From assembly GCA_965262055.1 (NCBI GenBank), contig CBDHEI010000002.1, forward strand, positions 2,604,001 to 2,668,000: DNA of 64,000 nucleotides, written 5' to 3'. Positions 26,211 to 36,605 of this stretch are shown piece after piece (position 1 is the stretch's first letter; the number at the start of each line of letters is the position of its first letter). The notes beneath the pieces are model-generated. The model was not told where the DNA came from and ran no database searches. It worked only from the letters and a program-made list of their open reading frames with translations. The translations under genes and the position numbers were made by a program. This DNA is from G958296245 sp965262055 (lineage in GTDB: Bacteria; Chloroflexota; Dehalococcoidia; Lucifugimonadales; G958296245).

Positions 26211-26284
26211 TCATCCTGGACACTTCGGCGGCGCTGGCCTACGACGCGGACTTCGAGGCTGAGGGGTACGAGGTGCTCGGGTAG
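26207..26284 (+). pseudogene. VapC-type PIN toxin with internal deletion
   Basis: A 25-codon frame, begun by a GTG that overlaps the antitoxin stop, reads VIILDTSAALAYDADFEAEG and ends in YEVLG. The first ten residues are the start of a PIN domain (the first catalytic Asp is in LDTSA); the last fifteen look like the C-terminal DxDFxxxGYxVLG strand. About 100 central residues are missing, with the frame kept. An in-frame internal deletion of a toxin next to an intact antitoxin is the simplest reading. Confidence 0.65.
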
Positions 26285-26289
26285 ATAGG

Positions 26290-27345
26290 TCAGTCGCCCC
26301 TGGCGCCGGCGATGTCCCTGCGGAGGAATATCCAGAAGGCGGCTGCGCAGAGCACGGCTGTGTACGCCAGAATGACCAAGAAGGCCTGGAGGGTGTCGGG
26401 CTGATTGGCAGCGGAGCTGGCGCTCGAGATCTCCACTTCTACGACTGCGGACTGCATCCATTCGTTCACGTTATTGCCTAGGAGGAAGTCCGCGATATTC
26501 TCGCCCCAACTGGTGATGTTCAGGAGGGGGGAGGCTATAAGCTCGATGACGTAGTACCCCAAGGCGATCGAGATGCCGGCGGCGGACGACTGCGCAAGCA
26601 CGGCCAGGAAGGTTCCCAGCGCGATGTATGGGGCGAGGGCGTAGACGGCCTTGACGAAGTTCAGGGCTATGTCGGACCACTTTCCCGCGGCGTCGAGCCT
26701 GTTGACTTCGTCGGGTGGGATGACCGCGGCTATCAGGCTGGCGACGGCGACGAGAACGGCCACGATGATGAAGCCGGCGGCGCAGGCCAGTAGCACGAGG
26801 ACCAGCTTGGAGGCGAGTAGCTGCCAGCGGCCTGTGCCGCGGGTCAGAGTCGTTCTGAGCGTGCCCCAGCCGTATTCGGTTCCCATGATCGACGCGGCGA
26901 GGATGAGGATGAGGATCGGGGCGAAGCCTACAAGTCCCGTGAAGGTACCGGCGATGGAGTGCGGGATGGTGAACGCCTTGCGCAGGTCTTCGCGCAGGGC
27001 GGTATCGGCGCAGCTCTGGTCGCGGAACTTCTCAATGTCTTCCAGTATCTGGGTCCGCATCTCCTCGGGGAGCGTATCAAGCTCCGGGGGCAGGCCCTCG
27101 TTTGCGAGACTTATGCACGACACATTTATGTCTATGGTCTCGCCGTCCACTTCCTCGCTCACTCCGAAAGAGCTGCTTCCTCCAGAAGTGAGCTCCTGCA
27201 GAGTCTGGTTGTGGTACGCCGCGTAGGCGAACCACATGCCTAGTTGTGCGAGGACGACGGCGATGGCCAGCATGATCCACGGCATCCAGCGTCCGCGGAG
27301 TTTGAACCACTCCCAAAGGGTCAGGCGCATCACATGGGCGAACAT
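26290..27345 (-). CDS. ABC-2 type transporter permease
   Basis: A 351-residue membrane protein. A first transmembrane segment follows the N-terminal LTLWEWFKLRGRW. A large extracytoplasmic loop (about residues 50-130, with two cysteines) comes next, then five to six further segments. The core motif ILAASIMGTEYGWGTLRTTLTRGTGRW identifies the ABC-2/CcmB-like permease family. No ATP-binding gene is adjacent on either side, which is unusual; the partner must be encoded elsewhere or has been lost. Confidence 0.8.
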   Translation of the reverse strand: MFAHVMRLTLWEWFKLRGRWMPWIMLAIAVVLAQLGMWFAYAAYHNQTLQELTSGGSSSFGVSEEVDGETIDINVSCISLANEGLPPELDTLPEEMRTQILEDIEKFRDQSCADTALREDLRKAFTIPHSIAGTFTGLVGFAPILILILAASIMGTEYGWGTLRTTLTRGTGRWQLLASKLVLVLLACAAGFIIVAVLVAVASLIAAVIPPDEVNRLDAAGKWSDIALNFVKAVYALAPYIALGTFLAVLAQSSAAGISIALGYYVIELIASPLLNITSWGENIADFLLGNNVNEWMQSAVVEVEISSASSAANQPDTLQAFLVILAYTAVLCAAAFWIFLRRDIAGARGD

Positions 27346-27488
27346 TTAGGGCTTCTCCTGCGGGGCCTTAGGCCCGGATGACGAGGTCTCCCGCAGACAG
27401 GTCTTCAGAGAGGAGAGGAATGCGCGGGTTGCCACTGTGACCGGTTGGCGCCGAATGCCGAGCGGAGACACGATGTCTGAGATGGAAA

Positions 27489-27842
27489 CTATCCTACGCG
27501 ACCACCGCTTGGAGCAGCGACGCTGCTGCCCTCTTCGGGAGTCTCCGGACGTGTCCTAGGTATCCGCTCGAACGCTCCCTCGAACATGCCTTCGAGCCGG
27601 GCCAAGCCTTCCTTGAGACTAGAGATATCGGCTTCGACCCGCTCGAATCGTCTATCCATGCTATCGAAGCGGCTGTCCATGCGCCTTTCCACGTCGTCGA
27701 AGCGCTTGTCTATCTGTTTTCCCATGTTGTCGAGGCGGTTGTCCAAGCGGTCGTGGACCCACTTGAGCGACCCGAACAACGCTACTGCCAAGGCTACGAT
27801 GGAGCCGAACAGCGCTATGATGCCGATGAGCTCCGGTGTCAC
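27489..27842 (-). CDS. Small membrane-anchored coiled-coil protein
   Basis: A 117-residue protein with one N-terminal transmembrane segment (LIGIIALFGSIVALAVALFGSLKWV), then a long heptad-like region (LDNRLDNMGKQIDKRFDDVE, RMDSRFDSMDRRFERVEADI). Such RFD-repeat coiled coils are common in small membrane proteins of unknown role. It starts with GTG. The low-complexity proline/serine tail (RPETPEEGSS) is probably unstructured. Confidence 0.7.
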   Translation of the reverse strand: MTPELIGIIALFGSIVALAVALFGSLKWVHDRLDNRLDNMGKQIDKRFDDVERRMDSRFDSMDRRFERVEADISSLKEGLARLEGMFEGAFERIPRTRPETPEEGSSVAAPSGGRVG

Positions 27843-27898
27843 TTCACCCTACCGTTCGCCTTCTTCTCGGACCGCATTCTTCGCCGACACAAGCCATT

Positions 27899-30007
<2,109 letters not shown>

Positions 30008-30994
30008 AGGGCGTCTCCATAAGAAGGTCTCCCGCTTCGGGGAGACCCGTGCTGGCGCTCGTAGCGATGCGGCGTCAAGCTACCACAGGGGTATATGGCA
30101 GTCAAGACGAACCGCCTTTCTCAAGTCCACGCCGGCTTTGGACGAGGGGCTTGAAGGGTGGGATCGGGGGCCTGCCCCCGATAAATCGTTTCAAACTGTT
30201 CCATATCGCCCTGTTTCGTAGCTGAGGCACGGGCACTTTGGGGAAGGATTGGAACGCATATGAGGCACAAGTGGACGCCAGACGAAGGCATTTGAGGTGA
30301 AATGGGGCAGGCTTTCGGGGGCTTCTGGGGGCGTTGGGAGTGGCGGTGGGGGTATGGGGGAGTCGGTGCATGGGGGTATAGTAGCACGGGCGTTCGCGAG
30401 GGTCAAGCAGCGGTTGTCAGTCGTAGGATTGCCCAGGGCCGATGTAATGCTTGGTGAGTGAGGGATTGTCTGAATCAGGATTGACGGGATTTTGGCATTC
30501 TCATGATAAGTCTGTCGCCTAGCCATGACGGGGTATTGTCCTGGTTAGGAAATCGGGGCTTTGGCGAGGCAGTCTAGGGGTATGGAAGCAGGGACGCTTC
30601 CGACTTTGGGAGCGGATCGGTGGTGGTTGGTGCGCTGTAGGTCCTAGATTGACGGGGCAGACGGCTAAGCCAAAGCGATGCGGGTCCGTGGGCCGCCGTC
30701 GCGCCGGTGCTGCTGAATGAGAGGGTGGATGTCCTCGCGCACGCCGCAAACGATTTGCGTCATTTTGATATATTAGTCGGGAAACCCATGTGCGGCGCCC
30801 TGCTCAGGAACAGAGAGCAAACCTTTGGCCCCCCCCCGGGAACGATTCCGGCATCCGGGAGAGGGACTGCGGGAGATGGATCATCGTCCTGAAACAGACC
30901 TGAAGAGATCGCCCGGGTGATCCAGTGGTTCACGGAATCGGATCCCGCCTAGGGTATTGCCCCGGGCTGCTCCAGACATGATGGTGAGGTATCA
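30008..30994. other. 987-nt intergenic region with a G-rich tract
   Basis: No gene is supported. The + strand has five G-runs of 3-5 at 30317-30360 (two of GGGGG within 15 nt, GGG, then two more GGGGG), followed by a sixth run at 30372-30376, a strong G-quadruplex candidate. A C9 run is at about 30829-30837. A segment near 30470-30495 (CTGAATCAGGATTGACGGG) resembles a short repeat dispersed in many environmental genomes. Several overlapping minus-strand frames here are proline/arginine low-complexity readings of the G-rich tract. Confidence 0.5.
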
Positions 30995-31678
30995 ATGAAA
31001 CCTTGGCAGTTGATCGGCCGGGCCCAAACCCCTGGCGGAGGAGCGGAGCTCGTTTTGTACCAACGTGACTCTGAGTTCTCGCTCAGAGCGGATAACCTGG
31101 AACTCATGAACAGTCGGGTTTATGGGTTAGAAGAACCCATGGCCAGACTGGGCTGTCAGAACTTGGCAAAACGGCCGAGGGCCCGTGTTCTGATTGGCGG
31201 TCTGGGAATGGGCTACTCGGTGAGAACGGCGCTGGACATCCTTGGCGAGGATGCCCGGGTGGTGGTCGCGGAGCTGGTGCCAGCCGTGGTTGAATGGAAC
31301 CGGGGAGTGCTTGCCGATTTGGCCGGCCGACCTCTTGACGACCGCCGGACTGAACTCCATGAAGCCGACGTTGTCCAGTTGATAACGGCTGCCAGAGGTG
31401 ACTACGATGCCATCATGCTTGATGTCGACAATGGCGCGGAGGCGATGGTCCGAAAGGGCAACAACTGGCTTTACAGCCTGCCGGGGCTGACCGCCGCCTA
31501 CGCGGCGTTGCGGCGCGGCGGGGTATTGGCGATATGGTCTGCCGGTTCTCAACCGCCATTCGTCAGACGTTTGCGCCGTGCCGGTTTCGAGGCGGATGAA
31601 GTCAAGGTGCGGGCGCGTGGTGGAAGCAGCCGCAAGGGAGGCGCACATCATGTTGTCTGGATTGCCACGCGCGGTTGA
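30995..31678 (+). CDS. Spermidine-synthase-like methyltransferase-fold protein
   Basis: A 227-residue Rossmann-like protein. The SAM-binding loop reads RVLIGGLGMGYSVRTALDIL (about 65-84) and the acidic strand is VVVAELVPAVVEWN; YDAIMLDVDNG matches the motif of spermidine synthase relatives. It is shorter than true spermidine synthases and lacks their N-terminal barrel, so the substrate is uncertain. A GAGGT ribosome site is 4 nt upstream of the ATG. Its neighbours give no clue. Confidence 0.7.
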   Translation: MKPWQLIGRAQTPGGGAELVLYQRDSEFSLRADNLELMNSRVYGLEEPMARLGCQNLAKRPRARVLIGGLGMGYSVRTALDILGEDARVVVAELVPAVVEWNRGVLADLAGRPLDDRRTELHEADVVQLITAARGDYDAIMLDVDNGAEAMVRKGNNWLYSLPGLTAAYAALRRGGVLAIWSAGSQPPFVRRLRRAGFEADEVKVRARGGSSRKGGAHHVVWIATRG

Positions 31679-31920
31679 TGGAGGACAGCGTTGAATGGTG
31701 CTGGCACGGTGTCGCTGTTCAGGGAAAATGTCCGTTTAAGCGGCCGGCTGTAAAGGGCGGAGTAATAATTGAGATGGATTAGCGCGTTGTGCGGGACCTA
31801 CTCGGTCTTGGCGAAGACGCCGTCGCATCCGTAGCCAGGTTGAGGATACTACTGGCCAGCGAGCCATCCATTCATGGGTCGAAGCAACGGGAGCTCCCTT
31901 CCTAGCAAGAGAGCTGGGGG
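31679..31920. other. Intergenic region with a possible gene remnant
   Basis: A 38-codon + strand frame at 31789-31905 begins VRDLLGLGEDAVASVARLR and then becomes unstructured. It may be the first half of a small conserved protein but is too short and degraded to name. Nothing else is visible in this 242-nt space. Confidence 0.2.
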
Positions 31921-33510
31921 CTATGCGATGTCCGCAGCGAAAACGTCCTCGTGTAACTCTTGGTAAACCTCTTCCGTTTCACGGAGTGCCCTTGCTAAGT
32001 GTGCGATGGCGAACTCTTTGCGGTTTCTACCCGGCAACGATACTCCTTCTGCATTTCGAATCTTCTCAAATAAGACTTGTAGGTGGTTACACTTTTTCAT
32101 GTCATCTTCCCTAGGGTTAGGGAAAGGATATGCTTCAAGGATACTATCGATAACACTATCTTCCGCACCGACATTCTGAAGAGCCTTACGAACGACCGCT
32201 TTATCCCAAAGATAGTTCTCTATTTCTCGCCGCCGCAATACCCGTATACCTCTGCCGATTGATTCTTCTCTAACCCCATCAGGCATATCGTCTCGATCAA
32301 TCAGTCGCCAGACTCTAACCTTAGGGACTACGGTCTCCAAGACGGGAATCATCTCACCCTTCTCGACATCATTGGAGCCACCACGTGAAATGAACAGAAC
32401 ATCGGGATGGGACTCTTCAAAGACTCCATTGTAGATTTTCGCGTCCGTGGCCTCGGTCCCCTCACACAGAACTATGCAAGCTGGCGCTACTAGACCAGCA
32501 AGATCATCTTGCAGAACATCGTACATCTTGCGGAAGAAACGTTGATTCGGAATAGTAGGAGTCAAGCACACGGGTTTATCGAAATCATGTCCTGAGAAGT
32601 CCAAGAACGCTACATTATCATTATCTCCATTCAGTTCTACTGCTTTGCGAACAAAACCAGTGGAATGAGTGGCGACCCACAATTGACTCTCGTCTGGGAT
32701 CAAATCGAGCATTGCTTCAAGAAGGCGTCCATGAATTGCGGATGCAACATGGGATTCAGGCTCATCTATGCAGTAGATGGCATCCGTGTACTCGCTCCGT
32801 TTGACGAATATGTCGAGAAGCAGGTCGAACGCGGCTTTCTCGCCGCCAGACAAGTTCTTGTAGTGGAAGTCTTCAATGGCTCCTTTCTTGAAACGGAAGG
32901 CTCCGGAGTCTACGCCCGTACCCAAATCCTGAAGACTAAGGGTGGGCTCCTCAAACAGATTCTCTAATGCCAACTTTATCTCTTCCAGAGTATCTTTGCG
33001 GAATTGGCCTAGGGACTTGTCGTCAGGCTCAGTCTTCAGAGCGCCATGCAATGCACTACGACCTAGTCTATTAAAGTTGTCTGATACGGCTTGATCTTGA
33101 TCGATGATGCGCTGGAAGCGACGAGATTCATATGCGGGTTTGACAGGCCCGAGATTGGTGTTTGAAAAATCTGCTTCATGCCTATAAGGAGAGCGAATGA
33201 TAAAAACCTTCGACCATTCGTCGACTTCCGTATTGAGATTGATTTGAACCGATTTAGCGACCTCATTAGTATTTTGAGGGCGAGTACCTGCGGTTTCGTC
33301 CTTAATGAGATAGCCTTCATAGATGCCGTCTCGTAGTCGCAAATTGGTTCTCTGCGAATGTGATTTGAGGAGGAAGGCATCAAAGACTGAAGACTTACCC
33401 GACCCGTTTGGCCCGACCATGACCACCAGGCGAGCTGCTTGAGGGATGTCAGTGAGTTTAAGATCGGTGAAACGCTTGTAATTCCTCAGATGTACGCTGG
33501 TGATTCGCAT
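31921..33510 (-). CDS. OLD-like ATPase with TOPRIM nuclease domain
   Basis: A 529-residue protein. The N-terminal AAA/ABC-type domain has Walker A GPNGSGKSS (33-41), a signature LSGGEKAAFDLLLD and Walker B AIYCIDEPESH. The C-terminal third has TOPRIM features: IVLCEGTEATD (catalytic Glu), SRGGSNDVEK and WRLIDRDDMPDG (DxD). This is the layout of OLD-family endonucleases, which include phage-defence proteins. It stands alone: no UvrD-like helicase (Gabija) or reverse transcriptase is adjacent. Its base composition is lower in GC than its neighbours, consistent with transfer. The region upstream is gene debris. Confidence 0.8.
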   Translation of the reverse strand: MRITSVHLRNYKRFTDLKLTDIPQAARLVVMVGPNGSGKSSVFDAFLLKSHSQRTNLRLRDGIYEGYLIKDETAGTRPQNTNEVAKSVQINLNTEVDEWSKVFIIRSPYRHEADFSNTNLGPVKPAYESRRFQRIIDQDQAVSDNFNRLGRSALHGALKTEPDDKSLGQFRKDTLEEIKLALENLFEEPTLSLQDLGTGVDSGAFRFKKGAIEDFHYKNLSGGEKAAFDLLLDIFVKRSEYTDAIYCIDEPESHVASAIHGRLLEAMLDLIPDESQLWVATHSTGFVRKAVELNGDNDNVAFLDFSGHDFDKPVCLTPTIPNQRFFRKMYDVLQDDLAGLVAPACIVLCEGTEATDAKIYNGVFEESHPDVLFISRGGSNDVEKGEMIPVLETVVPKVRVWRLIDRDDMPDGVREESIGRGIRVLRRREIENYLWDKAVVRKALQNVGAEDSVIDSILEAYPFPNPREDDMKKCNHLQVLFEKIRNAEGVSLPGRNRKEFAIAHLARALRETEEVYQELHEDVFAADIA

Positions 33511-33775
33511 GTGTCATCCTCTGGTCAGGTGCTACGGCTCTCAGGGCTGATTGTACTCAAGGTTGGTGGAAGATGACATTATGGTGGCTGTAAATGCATT
33601 CTGTCCACGGGGCGGCAGAGGGCTTTGGCTTCAAGTTAAACATTGGATCGCTTCTAGGGAGACACCTGCTGAGGGCGGCGTAGGTTCCGTTCGAGGAACG
33701 GCTGAACTTCATCAGCGGCGGCACCTATCAGTACGTGCGCGAAGACGGCGATGGCGGAGGTTCCCACCGTGTTGG

Positions 33776-33926
33776 TCATCAGCCTTGGTCCTGGAGGCGG
33801 GAGAGGCGGTCTTCGAGGCGGCGCTGGCGGAGGACCATGGTGAGGTCGCCCCGGGTTGTGATCGAGAACAGTCTGAAGGGCGCGAGCAGAAGACGCTCTG
33901 TGCTCAGCTCGGTGTGCTTGGCCATG
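33776..33926 (-). pseudogene. Chimeric fragment: GNAT start fused to translin-like tail
   Basis: Read from the ATG at 33926 the frame gives a GNAT-like start (TELSTERLLLAPFRL) matching the GNAT gene at 35411-35731, then jumps to TRGDLTMVLRQRRLEDRLSR, the tail of the translin-like gene at 35777-36433. It is a fusion left by unequal recombination between copies of the same gene pair. Confidence 0.6.
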
Positions 33927-34236
33927 GGCGGCGCTCCTGCGGGCTTGCGATGGTAGTGAGGTGGGCCGCCAGAGATGGCACGTTGACATCGGTCGTTCGT
34001 CAGACGGGCCAGCTACGGGCCGTCGTTGCCAGTGTGGTTCTGGAGGCGGGAGAGGCGTTCTTCTGGGCGGCGTTGGCGGGGGGCGCGGGTTAGGTAGCCT
34101 CGGGTGCGCTCGGGGACGCTGCGGAGCATGTCGGTGTTGCGCCTGAGGCTGCGGGTGAGGGCGTCGGGGTAGTCTATTGTGACGAGCAGGGAGTAGACGT
34201 CGTCCATGGTGCCGAGGAGGTCTTCGCAGGGGGAGA
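33871..34236. repeat. Left arm of a direct repeat bracketing the hydrolase
   Basis: This stretch is a diverged direct copy of 35678-36001: GNAT N-terminal codons, the intergenic spacer with CGGCGCTCCTGCGGGCTTGC, and the 3' part of the translin-like gene. The left arm carries about 40 extra bases near 33965-34005. The alpha/beta hydrolase gene lies between the two arms. Confidence 0.65.
34013..34236 (-). pseudogene. 3' fragment of a translin-like gene
   Basis: Frame reading CEDLLGTMDDVYSLLVTIDY then PDALTRSLRRNTDMLRS, nearly the same as the last 75 codons of the intact gene at 35777-36433. The 5' two thirds are missing and the fragment abuts the hydrolase gene. Confidence 0.7.
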
Positions 34237-34265
34237 GAAGTAGTCTTGGCGGTTCCTACGACCTG

Positions 34266-35276
34266 TTAGAGCCATCGGGCCATCCAGTCGTATGCCTTGG
34301 CGCCGCTCCACTCGTGTGATCCATCGAACTCATCGACATCGAAGCGCTGGGGTACTCCGGCAGCGGCGTAGGCGCGGCGGACCGTGTCCGACGCCCGTCT
34401 GCTTGCCTCGATGGGGAAGCCGCTGTCGCCCGTAGCCGACTCGATTAGCAGCGGTCTGGGCGCGATCAGGCAGGCGACGTCTTCCATCTCTCCGTACTTG
34501 AGTAGGCCCAGGGGGAGCTGGGCGCCGCAGAAGTTGCCCCTGTTGAGCGCGAATGACTCGAACCGGTTCAGGTATCCGCTGATCACGGCGCACTTGATGC
34601 GTTCGTCAAGGACCGTGGCAAACAGCGTCATGGTCCCGCCGTAGGAGAGCCCCGCGCAGCCGATGCGGTCCGGATCGACTTCCGGGCGCGACTGCAGGTA
34701 GCTGACGGCGCAACGGGCGTCCCAGACGTTCAGAGTGAGCAGATTGTCCCCGAATAGGAGCGTCTTGTCCTGGAGCAGATCGCAGACGTCCCTGTTTGGC
34801 GCGGAGCCTCCTGCCCTGCGCTCGCCGAAGGCGCGCCAGTCCGGTGCGATCACGACGTATCCGCGCAGGGCGAATTGGCGGGCGTAGTCGTAGTTGAGGG
34901 CGGCGATGCGGTTGACCCGCTCGGCCTCGCCGTGGCCGATGCCGCACACGTCGTCCTTGCCGCCGCCGTGGCCGTGAGCGGCCAGGATGGCGGGGCGGCG
35001 CTCGGACGGCGCAAGGTCGTTGGGCACGAGAACGTAGGCGACCACGGACATGTCCGGCTCGGAGTCAAAGATGACCTTTTCGCGCCGGTATGCACCCTCG
35101 TCGACGACCTCGATCACATCGGGATGGGGATCGACGGGGTCGGGAAACGGCCCCAGGCAACGTGTCACGACCTCCCGGAACTCGCTTTTCCACGCCTCGA
35201 ACTCCCCAGGGGTGGAGGCGTCGAACGCCAGGGGGCGAGGAGTCCGCCCGTACTTGCGGAGGAAGTACTCGCCCAT
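34266..35276 (-). CDS. Alpha/beta hydrolase (acetyl-xylan esterase/dienelactone hydrolase-like)
   Basis: A 336-residue serine hydrolase. The nucleophile elbow is GLSYGG with Ser in the usual position, preceded by RPAILAAHGHGGGKDD (oxyanion region) and GYVVIAPDWRAFGERR. The acid/His pair is probably in ESATGDSGFPIEASRR and DGSHEWSGAKAYDW. It likely acts on acyl esters; the substrate is unknown. The frame is open a further 54 codons upstream; the ATG at 35276 gives a natural MGEYFLRKYG start, and a GTG at 35303 is an alternative. It is bracketed by direct repeats. Confidence 0.8.
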   Translation of the reverse strand: MGEYFLRKYGRTPRPLAFDASTPGEFEAWKSEFREVVTRCLGPFPDPVDPHPDVIEVVDEGAYRREKVIFDSEPDMSVVAYVLVPNDLAPSERRPAILAAHGHGGGKDDVCGIGHGEAERVNRIAALNYDYARQFALRGYVVIAPDWRAFGERRAGGSAPNRDVCDLLQDKTLLFGDNLLTLNVWDARCAVSYLQSRPEVDPDRIGCAGLSYGGTMTLFATVLDERIKCAVISGYLNRFESFALNRGNFCGAQLPLGLLKYGEMEDVACLIAPRPLLIESATGDSGFPIEASRRASDTVRRAYAAAGVPQRFDVDEFDGSHEWSGAKAYDWMARWL

Positions 35277-35410
35277 CGACAGGTTACGGAGGCGCTGGGT
35301 CACGGCTGGAAGAGGACCTCCACGGGGATGGCAGCCGACGGTCGCGAGTCTATTGATGGCTTTCGGGGTTGTCAAACCCGACGAGCGCGATGGGAAAGAG
35401 GTAGTTCGAT

Positions 35411-35731
35411 TCATAGGGTGTCGGCTGCCTGGGCCCACTGCTCCCGCAGCAGGCTGTACCCCAGCTCGGTCGTCTGGTTCTTCGGGTCGACGGTCAGCTC
35501 AACAAGGCCTACTACACGGCCCTCGAATACGATGGCGAACTCGGCTTTCTTGTCCCAGGGTGACAGCACCGCCTGCGCGACCATGTATTCGGTAGATCCC
35601 CGGTCGTACGGCCGTGGGTAGAACGCAGCCCAGTCAGGATCGCTGGCGTAGTCGAGCACGTCGTCGATGTCCGACAGCCTGAAGGGTCTGAGCAGAAGCC
35701 GCTCTGTGTTCAGCTCGGTGGGCTTGGTCAT
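35411..35731 (-). pseudogene. Truncated GNAT acetyltransferase
   Basis: 106 residues of a RimJ/RimL-type N-acetyltransferase: NTERLLLRPFRLSDIDDVLDY and the central VGLVELTVDPKNQTTELGYSL. It stops at LLREQWAQAADTL, just where the acetyl-CoA binding GQG(I/L)A segment should begin, so the second half is missing. The 3' break faces the hydrolase. May still be translated but is unlikely to be an active enzyme. Confidence 0.7.
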
Positions 35732-36001
35732 GGCCGGCGCTCCTGCGGGCTTGCGATGGTAGTGCAGGCGGACCAGCTACGCGCCGCCGTCGCCAGTTTG
35801 GTCCTGGAAGCGGGAGAGACGTTCTTCGAGGCGGCGCTGGCGGAGGGCGAGGGTGAGGTCGCCGCGGGTGCGTTCGAGGACGCCTCGGAGCATGTCTGTG
35901 TTGCGCCTCAGGCCTCGGGTGAGGGCGTCCGGGTAGTCTATGGTGACGAGTAAGGAGTAGACCTCGTCCATGGTGCCCAGGAGGTCTTCGCAGCGGGAGA
36001 A
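35678..36001. repeat. Right arm of the direct repeat bracketing the hydrolase
   Basis: Counterpart of 33871-34236. It covers the start of the truncated GNAT gene, the 45-nt spacer and the 3' part of the intact translin-like gene; this arm is the better preserved one. Confidence 0.65.
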
Positions 36002-36433
36002 GTCGTCGCGCCTGAGGGAGTCCAGGATGTAGCGCCTAAGCTCGCTGGCGGCCTCTGCGAGGCCGTTCATGTAGGAGGCGGCGCCCACGCCCAGGTCTTC
36101 GGGGCCAGGCAAGGGGGCGCCGCCGGTGAAGGCGAGCGCGGCGTAGGCTTCGGCGTACTCCTTGTGGGCGTCCTCTACGTAGCCGGCGTAGAAGATGGCG
36201 GGGTGGCCTGCGAGCCGCTCAGCGATTCGCGCCACGAGGCCGGATGCGTCCTCCAGTAGGGCCTTGGCCCGATCGAGCTCGCCCCGGTGGGCGGCCCTGA
36301 TGGCGTTGGCGGAGGTCCTGACTACCTCGCGGGAGAGCCTGAGGGCCTCCTCGCGGGCGGAGTGGGCGTCGGTGAAGGCGTCGAGGGCCCTCTCGCCGAT
36401 GCTGGCTAGCTGCTCGCTGTGGTCTTGGGTCAC
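35777..36433 (-). CDS. Translin-family protein
   Basis: A 218-residue all-alpha protein. Family-like features are EEALRLSREVVRTSANAIRAAHRGELDRAKALLEDA, GYVEDAHKEYAEA, DLGVGAASYMNGLAEAASELRRYILD and the LLVTIDYPDALTRGLRRNTD helix. Translins bind and in complexes cleave single-stranded nucleic acid; prokaryotic members are mostly uncharacterised. Fragments of at least two further copies lie at 33776-34236. A MITE lies immediately upstream of the start. Confidence 0.82.
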   Translation of the reverse strand: MTQDHSEQLASIGERALDAFTDAHSAREEALRLSREVVRTSANAIRAAHRGELDRAKALLEDASGLVARIAERLAGHPAIFYAGYVEDAHKEYAEAYAALAFTGGAPLPGPEDLGVGAASYMNGLAEAASELRRYILDSLRRDDFSRCEDLLGTMDEVYSLLVTIDYPDALTRGLRRNTDMLRGVLERTRGDLTLALRQRRLEERLSRFQDQTGDGGA

Positions 36434-36450
36434 TGCGGACTCCTTGGCTT

Positions 36451-36596
36451 GGCAGACTACGGAAAAACTCTTCCGGACTTTCTTTCAGCCCCTTCCCAGC
36501 CAGGAAGGGGGAGAGAATTGTATCTGAGGGACATACTCAGACTCCCGGCAAAGGGGCTCTGCCCCTCTGCACACCCCGTTCTTCAGCATGCTGTTA
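36451..36596. mobile_element. MITE-like element, copy 2 (diverged)
   Basis: Shares the full body of the element at 11953-12099: GGAAAAACTCTTCC near the left end, a CAGGAAGG hairpin, TATCTGAGGGACA, then ACTCAGACTCCCGGCAAAGG and CCCCTCTGCACACCCC near the right end. The ends have decayed (GGCAGACTAC and CATGCTGTTA), so it is older or inactive. It sits between the translin-like gene and thiE. Confidence 0.72.
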
Positions 36597-36605
36597 GTGC
36601 ACTTG

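Noticed and set aside
33654..33989. 111-codon minus-strand frame over the GNAT/translin debris
   Set aside because: Proline/arginine-rich out-of-frame reading of the decayed fragments; the homologous frame is the chimeric one at 33776-33926.
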